Origin: Chitinophagaceae bacterium UBA1931
GTDB lineage: Bacteria; Bacteroidota; Bacteroidia; Chitinophagales; Chitinophagaceae
Assembly: GCA_002337125.1 (NCBI GenBank)
Contig: DDFJ01000004.1
Location: forward strand, 2,574,130-2,638,129
DNA length: 64,000 nucleotides
Direction: 5' to 3'
How positions within the stretch are numbered: position 1 is the stretch's first letter; each line of letters opens with the position of its first letter. The notes beneath the pieces are model-generated. The model saw nothing but the letters and a program-made list of their open reading frames with translations, made no database searches and was not told the DNA's origin. This document shows, in pieces, positions 53,417-63,241 of this stretch. Made by a program: the position numbers and the translations under genes.

Positions 53417-54416
53417 AAAGACTCCTTTAGTTTCTATTATCATGCCTTTTTACAATGCTGATCCTTATCTGGAAGAAGCAATGGACAGTATTCTCAGGCA
53501 AAGTTTTGCTGATTACGAACTTATCATAATCAACGATGGGTCAACTGATGCTTCAGAGAGCATACTGAAAAATTATAATGACGAACGAATCCTGTATATA
53601 AAACAGGTAAACGCAGGAGTAGCTTCATCTTTAAATACAGGAATTGAACTGGCAAAAGGTAAATATATCTGGCGACACGATGCAGATGATACTTGCTTGC
53701 CGGATAAATTGGAAAAGCAGGTACATTTTTTAGAAAGCCATCCTGAAATTGCATTGTGTGCCACGCAGATTGCATTTATGACCGATTCCGGGAAAATAGC
53801 CTATTCATTCCGGCAACCTAAAAAAGAATATTTCAACAATTCAGCGTACGTCATTGTTGAGTATGCACATTTTAATCCCTATAGTCCTATTACACATGCG
53901 ACTGTACTTATACGAACAGCGGTTATGAAAGAAATGAAGGGGTACAGAACAGCGTTTAAAACAGCCGAAGATGTTGATCTCTGGTTAAGAATTATCAATG
54001 GTTATAAAGCGGCCGTATTAAATCAGTGTAATTATTTTGTTCGGCTTTATAAAACTTCGGCAACTGCAAAACTAGGTAAGCGAAATGAATTTTACCGCAA
54101 CCTTGCACTTAAATTATATCAAATCAGGAGTAAAGGGGAACCTGATTTTATTGAAAAAGGAGAGCCAGTTATATATGCAACATGTGAGGAGGAAGAGAAA
54201 TTTTTTGATAAGGGTTGTAAAGTAAGAACAGACCTTCTTGATTTCAAATATCCTCTTTACCTCAATGCAGGAGATTTAAGAGGGGCTGCAAAACTTGCTT
54301 ATGAAATAATCAGGGATGGATGGAAAAAGGGAATTACATGGAAATTGCTTTTATTCCCGATTCTTGGAACAAGACTTGTGAAATTTTTGGTAAGAATAAA
54401 AAGTATTTTCAGATAA
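53403..54416 (+). CDS. Glycosyltransferase family 2
   Basis: 337 aa, GT-A fold: VSIIMPFYNADPYLEEAMDSIL, IINDGSTDAS, and the metal-binding WRHDADDTCLP (DxD-like DAD). The C-terminal 100 residues contain helices of unknown use. Confidence 0.9.
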   Translation: MQENRKTPLVSIIMPFYNADPYLEEAMDSILRQSFADYELIIINDGSTDASESILKNYNDERILYIKQVNAGVASSLNTGIELAKGKYIWRHDADDTCLPDKLEKQVHFLESHPEIALCATQIAFMTDSGKIAYSFRQPKKEYFNNSAYVIVEYAHFNPYSPITHATVLIRTAVMKEMKGYRTAFKTAEDVDLWLRIINGYKAAVLNQCNYFVRLYKTSATAKLGKRNEFYRNLALKLYQIRSKGEPDFIEKGEPVIYATCEEEEKFFDKGCKVRTDLLDFKYPLYLNAGDLRGAAKLAYEIIRDGWKKGITWKLLLFPILGTRLVKFLVRIKSIFR

Positions 54417-55553
54417 ATGCGAGTTTTTTATTTTGGTGCAGATGATACATGGGAGATGCTTAAAGTAAAGGGGTTCAGAAGAAGAAATACCTGTTTACTT
54501 AAAGCAATAAGTGAGAATGAAAAAGTTGATACGGTATTTGTTCTTAAAAAAACTTCCAGAAAATATTTTTGGCGAAACTTATTTCTATCGCATCGTCTAA
54601 GTGGAAATGGAAAGGTTCATGATATCGCTTTCTCTTCACCTTTTCCCGAAAAAATCATGAACCTATTCGGGATGCAATGGCTGAACAGACGTTTAACTGC
54701 ATGGGCGATTTTAAAGCAAACCGGAAAGGCAAAGAAAACAGATATTTTATGGGGGTACTGGCCAAAGGGGTTTTCTGTGTTGATGGATTCTGGTCTGAAA
54801 GGATTCAGAATATTTGATGCGGATCATAATATCATTGATGATCCCAATATTAAAGACGCAGAACACTCTGATCGGGAAAAGGAACTGATGTTAATAGGAA
54901 AACAGGCTGATTGTATTCTTTCGTCAGCTCAATCTATGATTGAATGGTATAACCGGCGTGGATTTATGCAAACGGTCCGTTTAAGAAACGGGGTGGACCC
55001 CGATCGCTTTCCGGTTACAAAAAAAAGGGAAGTTACTAATCCGTTTGTAATAGGTTATTGCGGAACACTATCCAGCTGGATAGACTACAACTTGTTTATT
55101 CAATTAATAGAACGAAATCCGGATTGGCGATTTGTTATTATTGGCAAGCCATATTTATGTGAAGAAGCTTACAAATTAGCAAACTATAATAACGTTCAAA
55201 TGCTGGGAGAAAAAAATGCTGATGAAGTGGTTTCATTACTTTCAACATTTGATGTTGCTATTAACTTATACAGAAAACATCCCGCACTGGATGCAGACAG
55301 CATGAAGCTTTATGAATATATTGCTGCGGGAGTTCCTGTTGTAAGCACTAGCTTTCATCAAAGGCTAAAAACCGATTTCAATGATCTTATTCTGCTTGCA
55401 GATAAAACAGATGATCTTGAACACTGTATTCTTCAACTAAAAAACAGTACCATCACTTTTCCTGAAGATACAAGAAAGCAATTTATTAAGAAAGCAACTT
55501 GGAATAAGCGTGCAGATGATTTTTTACAAACATTAAACTTAGAATGTGTCTGA
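54417..55553 (+). CDS. Glycosyltransferase (GT-B, GT1/GT4-like)
   Basis: 378 aa. N-terminus MRVFYFGADDTWEML; sugar-nucleotide domain with GYCGTLSSWIDYNLF, MLGEKNADEVVSLLSTFDVAINLY and MKLYEYIAAGVPVVST. Starts right after the preceding stop (TAA-ATG). Confidence 0.85.
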   Translation: MRVFYFGADDTWEMLKVKGFRRRNTCLLKAISENEKVDTVFVLKKTSRKYFWRNLFLSHRLSGNGKVHDIAFSSPFPEKIMNLFGMQWLNRRLTAWAILKQTGKAKKTDILWGYWPKGFSVLMDSGLKGFRIFDADHNIIDDPNIKDAEHSDREKELMLIGKQADCILSSAQSMIEWYNRRGFMQTVRLRNGVDPDRFPVTKKREVTNPFVIGYCGTLSSWIDYNLFIQLIERNPDWRFVIIGKPYLCEEAYKLANYNNVQMLGEKNADEVVSLLSTFDVAINLYRKHPALDADSMKLYEYIAAGVPVVSTSFHQRLKTDFNDLILLADKTDDLEHCILQLKNSTITFPEDTRKQFIKKATWNKRADDFLQTLNLECV

Positions 55554-56544
55554 AAAATATAAATTACTAATTACCGGAGCATCTGGTTTCATAGGGTTTC
55601 ACCTTGCGGATTTCTTTTGCCGGAAAGGATGGAATGTAACAGGTATTGATAATGTTAATGATTATTATGATACCGATTTGAAAAACAACAGGCTTACGCT
55701 GCTTTCAAAGCATAAGAATTTTTCATTCAGCAAAACAGATATTTGTGATAAATCAGTATTAGATTCTCTTTTTAAAAAGGGATGTTTTGACATTGTGATT
55801 AACATGGCAGCACAGGCAGGAGTGCGATACAGTATTGATTTTCCATACAAATACATTGACAGCAATCTGATTGGTTTTATAAATGTGCTGGAGGCCTGCA
55901 GGAATTATCCCGTAAAACATCTTTTTTTTGCTTCTTCCAGTTCAGTATATGGCGATAATACAGAGATACCTTTTTCAACAGATCAAAAAACCGATACTCC
56001 TGTTTCTTTATATGCTGCAACTAAAAAGGCGAATGAATTAATGGCCTATTCTTATGCCCATTTATATGGTATTCCGATGACGGGATTCCGTTTTTTTACT
56101 GTTTATGGACCTTGGGGACGACCTGATATGGCTTACTTTCATTTTACACGTAATATTTTTGAAGGCAAACCAATAAAGCTCTTTAATAATGGGAAAATGA
56201 AACGGGATTTCACCTATATTGATGATGTGGTAACAGCCATTGATCTTTTGCTTCATCATCTCTCAATAAATGATTTTCAGTGGAAAGAAAGACAGACTCC
56301 ATTTCAGATTTTTAATATCGGTAATAACAAACCTGTTGAATTAATGCAGTTTGTGTACGAGTTAGAAAACCTTACAGGTAAAAAAGCAATTATTGAACTT
56401 TATCCGATGCAAAGTGGTGATGTTGTAGAAACATACGCCGATATAAATCCATTGAAAAAAGTAACGGGATTTTCTCCTCTAACTGATATACATTCAGGGT
56501 TAGCAAAATTTGTTGATTGGTACAGGACATATTATAAAGCTTAA
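55546..56544 (+). CDS. NAD-dependent epimerase, UDP-glucuronate 4-epimerase type
   Basis: 332 aa, starting with GTG inside the end of the previous gene. Rossmann motif GASGFIG, the NVNDYYDTDLKNNRL segment typical of UDP-GlcA epimerases, catalytic Y-x3-K in YAATKKANE, and RFFTVYGPWGRPDMA. Would supply UDP-galacturonate or a related uronic acid. Confidence 0.88.
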   Translation: MSEKYKLLITGASGFIGFHLADFFCRKGWNVTGIDNVNDYYDTDLKNNRLTLLSKHKNFSFSKTDICDKSVLDSLFKKGCFDIVINMAAQAGVRYSIDFPYKYIDSNLIGFINVLEACRNYPVKHLFFASSSSVYGDNTEIPFSTDQKTDTPVSLYAATKKANELMAYSYAHLYGIPMTGFRFFTVYGPWGRPDMAYFHFTRNIFEGKPIKLFNNGKMKRDFTYIDDVVTAIDLLLHHLSINDFQWKERQTPFQIFNIGNNKPVELMQFVYELENLTGKKAIIELYPMQSGDVVETYADINPLKKVTGFSPLTDIHSGLAKFVDWYRTYYKA

Positions 56545-56608
56545 AGATGTCATGTTTCTACAAGCCCAATCCGGGAAAATGAAAATATTTGAAATAAAAA
56601 GAAGCTGA

Positions 56609-57580
56609 ATGGGTAATTATCAACCAAGCATTTCAGTTGTTATTCCCGTAAAAAACGGATACCCGGAGATAAAGGATTGTATTGAGGGTATATTGAAGCA
56701 AACAATACAAGTTAAAGAAATCCTTGTAATTGATTCCGGCTCAACTGATGGAACCATTGAGTACCTGAAAACAGTACATTCTGTTCGGTTAATTGAAATA
56801 GATCCCGCTTCGTTTAATCATGGGAGTACTAGAAATATCGGATGGGAAAAGAGCGAAGCAGATTTTCTTTTATATACTGTACAGGATGCAAGGGCAGCAG
56901 ATGAATACTGGATTGAGGAATTGCTTAAAGGATTTATTGATGAATCGGTTGCTGCTGTTTGCGGGCAGCAAATTGTGCCCTGGGATAAGGATAAAAACCC
57001 GGTAGATTGGTTCAGGCCTGTTTCAGAACCCCAATTAATACGGTATCAGTTCAAGACCACAAAAGACTTTGAACAGCTAAAACCAGCTGAACAAAGGGCT
57101 GCCTGTAGCTGGGATGATGTTACAGCCATGTACAGGATGCGTGTTTTGCAAGAAGTGAATTTCTCTTCAACTGTATTTGGAGAGGATATGGTGTGGGCCA
57201 AACATGCTTTACAACGGGGCTATGCTCTTGTATATAATTACAAAGCGAGGGTTTATCATTACCATATTGAGGATGAAAATTTTTCATTTAAGAGAAATTT
57301 TACCACAATGTATTTCAGGTACAAAGAATTCGGGTATTTACCACCCAAGCCTACACTTGATTTTTTGGCAAAGCTCAGGATTCTAAAATGTTTAATCAAA
57401 TCATTGCAATTTGATCTGGTTGGTATCGTGAAATGGTATTCATATAATCTTAGAAATTTTCATGCAACAGCAAAGTCACATCAATTATTCATGAAGACTT
57501 TACATGTAAGTGAAAAAACTTTAGATGAAAAGCATTCTGAAATCTGTTCAGCCCCCCCTTCACCATTAAAAGTAAAATGA
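56609..57580 (+). CDS. Glycosyltransferase family 2 (rhamnosyltransferase-like)
   Basis: 323 aa. ISVVIPVKNGYPEIKDCIEGIL, VIDSGSTDGT, FNHGSTRNIGWEKSEADFLLYTVQDA as seen in dTDP-rhamnosyl transferases. Acts in repeat-unit assembly. Donor sugar uncertain. Confidence 0.88.
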   Translation: MGNYQPSISVVIPVKNGYPEIKDCIEGILKQTIQVKEILVIDSGSTDGTIEYLKTVHSVRLIEIDPASFNHGSTRNIGWEKSEADFLLYTVQDARAADEYWIEELLKGFIDESVAAVCGQQIVPWDKDKNPVDWFRPVSEPQLIRYQFKTTKDFEQLKPAEQRAACSWDDVTAMYRMRVLQEVNFSSTVFGEDMVWAKHALQRGYALVYNYKARVYHYHIEDENFSFKRNFTTMYFRYKEFGYLPPKPTLDFLAKLRILKCLIKSLQFDLVGIVKWYSYNLRNFHATAKSHQLFMKTLHVSEKTLDEKHSEICSAPPSPLKVK

Positions 57581-58422
57581 GTCAGCAACAACCAATCGTC
57601 AGTATTTTAATGACTGCTTATAACCGGGAAAAGTATATTGCATGTGCTATTGAAAGCGTACTAGCTTCCACATACACTGATTTTGAGTTGATTATTACAG
57701 ATGATCAGTCAAATGATAAAACTGTAGAAATAGCACAACAGTTTGCGGGGAAAGATCAAAGGGTAAAAATTTTTGTAAATGAGCATAATCTAGGAGATTA
57801 TCCAAATCGAAATATGGCCGCTTCTTATGCCAGAGGAAAGTATTTAAAATATGTTGATGCGGATGATTATATATATCCATGGGGGTTGCAACATTTGGTT
57901 GAAATGATGGAACAATTTCCTGAAGCAGGATGGGGTTTATGTTCATTAGAACAAAATTTTGAAAGACCATTCCCATTTATGCTTTCGCCAAAAGAAGCAT
58001 ATCATTACAATTATACAGGACCAGGTCTTTTTCATAAAGCGCCATTGTCGTCAATTATTAAAAAAGAGGCATTTGATGCTGTTGGCGGATTTGCTACTAT
58101 ACGCATGGCAGGTGATTTTGAAATGTGGCATCGGCTTTCTCAGAAATTCCCTGTTGTTTTAATGCCTCATGGTATTGTTTGGTACAGAGAACATCATGAA
58201 CAGGAAATGAATAACTATAGGAAATATTTAGAAGTATATGAAATCATTAAACTGAAGTATCTTTTGCAAGAGTCGTGTCCATTAGATAGAACATCTGTTA
58301 AAATCGTTATTAAGCAAAACAGATATTTATTGAAGAAAGGTATATTCAAAGGATTATTGACATTAAATAAGAATCTTGTTTTAGATAATCTAATCAAATT
58401 GAAAGTATATAAAAATGTTTAA
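57577..58422 (+). CDS. Glycosyltransferase family 2
   Basis: 281 aa. VSILMTAYNREKYIACAIES, ITDDQSNDKT, YVDADDYIYPWGL with DxD. Overlaps the previous gene by 4 bp (ATGA) and the next by 8 bp. Confidence 0.9.
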   Translation: MSQQQPIVSILMTAYNREKYIACAIESVLASTYTDFELIITDDQSNDKTVEIAQQFAGKDQRVKIFVNEHNLGDYPNRNMAASYARGKYLKYVDADDYIYPWGLQHLVEMMEQFPEAGWGLCSLEQNFERPFPFMLSPKEAYHYNYTGPGLFHKAPLSSIIKKEAFDAVGGFATIRMAGDFEMWHRLSQKFPVVLMPHGIVWYREHHEQEMNNYRKYLEVYEIIKLKYLLQESCPLDRTSVKIVIKQNRYLLKKGIFKGLLTLNKNLVLDNLIKLKVYKNV

Positions 58423-59065
58423 ACGAATTTTATATTTTCTCAAACACCCAATGCAGTTACCAATTGTTTTTATCACTAAAATGATTCCTTATTTCCGGTT
58501 TATTTATGAAACAACAGATTATCAAGGATATGTAAATTTTGAATTTTGGGTAAAACAAAAATTATTGAATTTAGGGGGCAACAAAAAAGCATATTGGCCG
58601 GTTCATTTTACCAGTAAAGTATATGATGTTGAAAAAATTCTGGTTGGTGTAGATGCTTATCCTGGAATTATGGGAGGTTGTTATATAACAGGCAGGGGAG
58701 GATTGAGTATTGGTGATTATACTCAAATTGCTCCCAATGTTATTATCGTTACTGCAAACCATGATCCCTACGATTCAAGGAAACATATTGAGGCTCCCGT
58801 AAGCATTGGTAAATACTGTTGGATTGGCGCTGGGGCTAAAATTATGCCAGGTGTAGAACTTGGTGATTGGACAATAGTTGCTGCCGGTGCAGTTGTAACA
58901 AAATCTTTCCCTGGTGGCTATGTTATTATTGCGGGAGTGCCAGCAATTGTTATAAAGGAGCTTGATAAAAGCAAATGCATTCCTTTTGCAAATAAAATAC
59001 TTTATAATGGATATATACCATCTCAAAAGTTTCAGGATTACCGGAGAAAAAAATTGAAAGTTTAA
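58415..59065 (+). CDS. Hexapeptide-repeat acyltransferase
   Basis: 216 aa, left-handed beta-helix: repeats run through IGDYTQIAPNVIIV, VSIGKYCWIGAGAKIMPGVELGDWTIVAAGAVVTKSF, with catalytic His in TANHDPYD. O- or N-acetylates a sugar in the repeat unit. Confidence 0.88.
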   Translation: MFKRILYFLKHPMQLPIVFITKMIPYFRFIYETTDYQGYVNFEFWVKQKLLNLGGNKKAYWPVHFTSKVYDVEKILVGVDAYPGIMGGCYITGRGGLSIGDYTQIAPNVIIVTANHDPYDSRKHIEAPVSIGKYCWIGAGAKIMPGVELGDWTIVAAGAVVTKSFPGGYVIIAGVPAIVIKELDKSKCIPFANKILYNGYIPSQKFQDYRRKKLKV

Positions 59066-60207
59066 TGTCGCAAGAAAAGAAATACCAACAATGCAGCATC
59101 AGTGTAATGGATACCATTGCTGATTCGGATATTGTGTTTGATGAAAAGGGAATCAGCAATTACTATTATGAATATAAGAAAGCTGAGGCTGAGAAAGTTT
59201 TTAAAGGTGAAGCCGGAAAAGAAAAGCTGGAAGCCTTAGCAGCAGAAATCAAAGAAGCAGGAAAGAATCAGCCCTACGATTGCATTATGGGTTTAAGCGG
59301 TGGTGTTGACAGCACCTATGTGGCTTATCTCGCAAAACAACTGGGGCTTCGCCCGCTTGCTGTTCATTTTGATAATGGCTGGAACTCTGAGTTATCGGTG
59401 ATGAATATTGAAAACATTGTGAGTAAACTCGGACTGGATTTGTTTACTTATGTTATAAACTGGGAAGAGTTCAGGGATCTGCAACTGTCTTATCTCAAAG
59501 CTTCAGTTGTAGATATTGAAGCCATTACTGATCATGCCATTTTTGCCACATTGTACAGATTAGCGGGTGAAAAAAATATTAAATATATTCTTAGTGGCAC
59601 CAACGTACAAACAGAAAACACTTTGCCCAAATCGTGGATCTTTCCAAAAACAGATCATATCAATATACAATCCATTCATAAAGCTTACGGAACAGTTCCA
59701 TTAAAAACGTTTCCGTTTATGAATGCCAAAGTAAAACGGTATTACCAGAAAATAAAAGGAGTAAGAAGTGTTTCGGTGCTGGATTATGCTGAGTACAATA
59801 AACAGGCGGTAAAGGATCTTATCCAGAAAGAATTAGGGTGGAGGGATTACGGGGGCAAACATTATGAAAGTATCTGGACAAGATTTTACCAAGGATATAT
59901 TCTGCCAACAAAATTTAAAATTGACAAACGGAAAGCTCATTTAAGCGATCTAATTTTCGGGGGACAGATTACTAAAGAAGAAGCACTGGCTGAATTACAG
60001 AAGCCGGTTTATGATGCTGTGCAGCAGAAAATGGATTATGATTTTGTGCTGAAAAAATTTGATCTCACTGAAGAAAAGTTTGAAGCCATTATGCAAACAG
60101 CGCCCCGTAGTCATTATGATTTTGATTATGAAAAACCAATTGATCTGCGTTATCCAATTTTAAAACCGGTGAAGTATATCTACCGGAAATTATTTCCTGT
60201 TAAATGA
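59065..60207 (+). CDS. N-acetyl sugar amidotransferase (WbpG/PseA-like)
   Basis: 380 aa. PP-loop ATPase motif MGLSGGVDSTYVAYL near residue 75, YILSGTNVQTEN. With HisH and HisF2 homologues next door it forms the ammonia-channelling set that turns an acetamido group into an acetamidino group. The usual N-terminal zinc knuckle (two C-x2-C pairs) is reduced here: QQCSISVMDT keeps one Cys and GISNYY none. Confidence 0.88.
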   Translation: MSQEKKYQQCSISVMDTIADSDIVFDEKGISNYYYEYKKAEAEKVFKGEAGKEKLEALAAEIKEAGKNQPYDCIMGLSGGVDSTYVAYLAKQLGLRPLAVHFDNGWNSELSVMNIENIVSKLGLDLFTYVINWEEFRDLQLSYLKASVVDIEAITDHAIFATLYRLAGEKNIKYILSGTNVQTENTLPKSWIFPKTDHINIQSIHKAYGTVPLKTFPFMNAKVKRYYQKIKGVRSVSVLDYAEYNKQAVKDLIQKELGWRDYGGKHYESIWTRFYQGYILPTKFKIDKRKAHLSDLIFGGQITKEEALAELQKPVYDAVQQKMDYDFVLKKFDLTEEKFEAIMQTAPRSHYDFDYEKPIDLRYPILKPVKYIYRKLFPVK

Positions 60208-60818
60208 TAGCGATTATTAATTACGGGCTCGGCAATCTTACTTCTATCCTCAATATGTGTAAGCGTTTGGGAATAGAAGCGGTCATCACATCTGATCAGG
60301 AAGAAATTAAAAAAGCTGATAAGCTGATTTTGCCGGGTGTTGGCCATTTCAAAAAAGGAATGGATAACCTCAAAGAGTCTGGATTGCAACCGTTGCTGAA
60401 TGAACTGGTGCTGCATGAAAAGAAGCCCATACTGGGTATTTGCCTCGGAGCACAGCTCATGACCATGCACAGTGAAGAAGGCGATGTAGACGGTTTGCAA
60501 TGGGTGAATGCCAACACGGTACGTTTTAAACATGAACAGCTCAATGGTTTGAAAGTGCCGCATATGGGCTGGAGCGATATAACAACAAAGGATGATAACC
60601 CGCTTTGGAAGAACCTTCCGGAAGAACCACGGTTTTATCATGTGCATACTTATCATTTTGCTTTTCATGATGCATCAGCCATCAGTGCAACGGTAAACTA
60701 TGGATATGAGTTTGTGTCTGCCTTTCATCAAAACAATATTTACGGAACACAGTTTCACCCCGAGAAGAGCCATAAGTTTGGAATGAGGGTGCTGGAAAAT
60801 TTTGCGAAGGAATGTTGA
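60204..60818 (+). CDS. hisH: HisH-type glutamine amidotransferase of the acetamidino pathway
   Basis: 204 aa. Class I glutaminase with nucleophile in LGICLGAQLM, His and Glu in YGTQFHPEKSH. Makes ammonia for the HisF2-like partner. Overlaps the amidotransferase by 4 bp. Context argues for polysaccharide modification, not histidine synthesis: no other his genes are present. Confidence 0.9.
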   Translation: MIAIINYGLGNLTSILNMCKRLGIEAVITSDQEEIKKADKLILPGVGHFKKGMDNLKESGLQPLLNELVLHEKKPILGICLGAQLMTMHSEEGDVDGLQWVNANTVRFKHEQLNGLKVPHMGWSDITTKDDNPLWKNLPEEPRFYHVHTYHFAFHDASAISATVNYGYEFVSAFHQNNIYGTQFHPEKSHKFGMRVLENFAKEC

Positions 60819-60853
60819 ATCGTTGATGTGGTGATTCGTTAATTCGTTAAAAG

Positions 60854-61216
60854 ATGTACTTGTTTTCATTTGAGAAGCTGGAAGTTTGGAACGATGCCAG
60901 GGTATTGGTGAAAATGGTTTATGAAATAACAGCAGGGTTTCCTGCAACTGAAAAATTTGGTTTAATTAATCAAATGAACCGGGCAGCTGTTTCTGTTGCT
61001 TCGAACATTGCTGAAGGCAGTGCAAGAATAACAGCAAATGACAAAGCAAGGTTTATGCATATTGCGTTTGGCAGTTTAATGGAGTTATTAAATCAACTGA
61101 TTATAGCAGGCGATTTTGAATGGGTGAGTGAAGAGCAAATGATCCGGGGGCGTAGCCAGGTTGAGAAGGTGGCGAATAAATTAAATGCATTGGAAAAAGC
61201 ATACCTGTCAAAATGA
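60854..61216 (+). CDS. Four-helix-bundle protein, second copy
   Basis: 120 aa. SFEKLEVWNDARVLVKMVYEI, FGLINQMNRAAVSVASNIAEGSAR. Same family as the gene at 50681 but clearly divergent. It sits between hisH and hisF2, two genes whose products work together, so it looks like an insertion or a tolerated passenger. Confidence 0.9.
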   Translation: MYLFSFEKLEVWNDARVLVKMVYEITAGFPATEKFGLINQMNRAAVSVASNIAEGSARITANDKARFMHIAFGSLMELLNQLIIAGDFEWVSEEQMIRGRSQVEKVANKLNALEKAYLSK

Positions 61217-61262
61217 GAAGACTGCAAATCAACAAATCAACGAATTACCGCATTAACATCTA

Positions 61263-62015
61263 ATGGGAAGAGTAAGAATTATACCGGTGTTATTATTAAG
61301 TAAAGGCGGTTTATACAAAACAATTAAGTTTCAGAAGGAGCAATATATCGGCGATCCGATTAATGCAGTAAAGATCTTTAATGAGAAGGAAGCTGATGAA
61401 CTGGTGCTGCTCGATTATACTGCATCAAAAGAAAAAAGAGGGATTGATTTTAAAAAAATTTCAGAGATAGCAGGTGAAGCATTTATGCCGATGGCTTACG
61501 GCGGTGCAATACAAAGTTTTGATGATGCCAAAAAAGTATTTGACGGCGGCTTTGAAAAAGTGGTATTGAACTCCGTTTTATTTTCGAGCCCCCGTTTAAT
61601 TGAACAGATTGCTGATGTTTACGGAGCACAGGCAGTTGTAGGTTCAATGGATGTAAAGAAAAACCTGTTTGGAAAATATAAAGTGTATTCACATTCTGGA
61701 ACTAAGAGTACAGGCCATGACCCTGTTGAATGGGCGAAAACACTTGAACAAAACGGGGTAGGTGAAATAATGGTCAACTCCATTGAACGTGACGGTACCT
61801 GGGAAGGCTATGATGAAGCGTTGATTGAAAAAGTGGCACATGCCGTTTCTGTTCCTGTTATTGCCTGTGGCGGTGCGGGGAATACAGAAGACTTTACCAA
61901 AGCAGTAAAAGCAGGAGCATCAGCTGTTGCTGCAGGCAGTATGTTTGTGTATCAGAAAAAGGGAATGGGAGTGTTGATCAGTTTTCCCAGCAGATTAAAA
62001 ATCATGAAATCATAA
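61263..62015 (+). CDS. AglZ/HisF2-family acetamidino-modification protein
   Basis: 250 aa TIM barrel. RIIPVLLLSKGGLYKT replaces the HisF CLDVKDG loop, removing the first catalytic Asp, as usual for the HisF2 group; the second Asp remains in NSIERDGT. Partner of the HisH homologue and the WbpG-like amidotransferase. Confidence 0.9.
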   Translation: MGRVRIIPVLLLSKGGLYKTIKFQKEQYIGDPINAVKIFNEKEADELVLLDYTASKEKRGIDFKKISEIAGEAFMPMAYGGAIQSFDDAKKVFDGGFEKVVLNSVLFSSPRLIEQIADVYGAQAVVGSMDVKKNLFGKYKVYSHSGTKSTGHDPVEWAKTLEQNGVGEIMVNSIERDGTWEGYDEALIEKVAHAVSVPVIACGGAGNTEDFTKAVKAGASAVAAGSMFVYQKKGMGVLISFPSRLKIMKS

Positions 62016-62018
62016 ATT

Positions 62019-63047
62019 ATGGATGGTCAGAATCAAATTCATTTTGCCATTATCGGCTGTGGCCGTATTGCACAACGCCATGCAGAGCATATTCACACAT
62101 TTGGACAATTAGCTGCTGCCTGTGATGTTGTTCCTGAAAAGGCAACAGCTCTTGCAGAAAAGTATGGGGCAAAAGCATATACTTCAATTGAAGAAATGTT
62201 AAGTAATAAAGATATCCAGGTGGTAAGCGTATGTTCCCCCAATGGTCTGCATGCTGAACATACAATTGCTGCATTAAAAGCAGGATTTCATGTATTATGT
62301 GAAAAGCCAATGGCTTTAAGTGTACAGGATTGCGGGGAGATGATTAAAGAAGCAGAGAAAGCCAACCGCCGCCTGTTTATTGTAAAACAGAACAGGTTTA
62401 ACCCACCGGTGGCTGCCGTAAAGAAAATTATTGACGAAGGAAGATTGGGGAAAATCTACAGCGCACAACTCAACTGTTACTGGAACCGCAACAATGAGTA
62501 TTACCATAATTCATGGAAGGGAACAAAGGATATGGATGGAGGAACTCTTTTTACACAGTTCAGTCATTTTATTGACCTTCTTTACTGGATGGTGGGTGAT
62601 GTAAAAGATGTGAATGCTTTTATTGCCAACTATCATCACAAGGGAATTATTGAGTTTGAAGATACAGGTACAGTGAGTTTAAAGTTTTACAATGGTGCTA
62701 TTGGCACCATTAATTACTCGGTGAACAGCTATGATCATAATATGGAGGGTTCGCTTACTATTTTTGGAGAGAAGGGCACATTGAAAATCGGCGGACAGTA
62801 TCTTAATGAAATGGAATACCAAAGCATTGAAGATTATGAAATCAAAGATCTTCCCCCGGGTAATCCTCCAAATAACTACGGAAAATATTTTGGCTCCATG
62901 AGTAACCATGACAAGGTTTACAAAAACGTTGTGGAAGTTTTAAGCAATGGAGGTGTTATTGCCACCAATGGCTTTGAAGGGTTAAAGACCGTGGAAATTA
63001 TTGATAAGATTTATTCTTCAGCAGTTGATGTTACACCAGCTCATTAG
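62019..63047 (+). CDS. Gfo/Idh/MocA-family oxidoreductase (WbpB-like)
   Basis: 342 aa. Rossmann motif AIIGCGRIAQRHAEHI, CEKPMALS with catalytic Lys, and HSWKGTKDMDGGTLFTQFSHFIDLLYW. WbpB-type enzymes oxidise UDP-GlcNAcA at C3 on the way to UDP-ManNAc(3NAc)A. Last gene of the operon in this window. Confidence 0.88.
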   Translation: MDGQNQIHFAIIGCGRIAQRHAEHIHTFGQLAAACDVVPEKATALAEKYGAKAYTSIEEMLSNKDIQVVSVCSPNGLHAEHTIAALKAGFHVLCEKPMALSVQDCGEMIKEAEKANRRLFIVKQNRFNPPVAAVKKIIDEGRLGKIYSAQLNCYWNRNNEYYHNSWKGTKDMDGGTLFTQFSHFIDLLYWMVGDVKDVNAFIANYHHKGIIEFEDTGTVSLKFYNGAIGTINYSVNSYDHNMEGSLTIFGEKGTLKIGGQYLNEMEYQSIEDYEIKDLPPGNPPNNYGKYFGSMSNHDKVYKNVVEVLSNGGVIATNGFEGLKTVEIIDKIYSSAVDVTPAH

Positions 63048-63075
63048 TGTGATTTCAGAGAACGGTTAGCCGGGT

Positions 63076-63216
63076 AAGATTTCTCACAGTTGGTTCCGCT
63101 GCTGCGCAGCCCCAACTGTTCGAAAAGACGGGCGGTGATGAAGATGCTTCTTTTAAAACCGTCATTTCGAAAGAGTGGCGAAGCGTGAGATTCGGGCACC
63201 ACGACTGAGAAATCTT
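63076..63216. repeat. Palindromic dispersed element, copy A
   Basis: Bounded by AAGATTTCTCA and TGAGAAATCTT (inverted). Contains hairpin CAGTTGG/CCAACTG with loop including GCTGCTGCGCAGC, and a central GACGG...CCGTC inversion. Confidence 0.85.
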
Positions 63217-63241
63217 CTGATTGTGGGTAATTGCTAAGAGT

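Noticed and set aside
60204..62015. Histidine biosynthesis operon (hisH, hisF)
   Set aside because: No other his genes; the HisF homologue lacks the first catalytic Asp and the neighbour is a WbpG-like amidotransferase, so this is the polysaccharide version.
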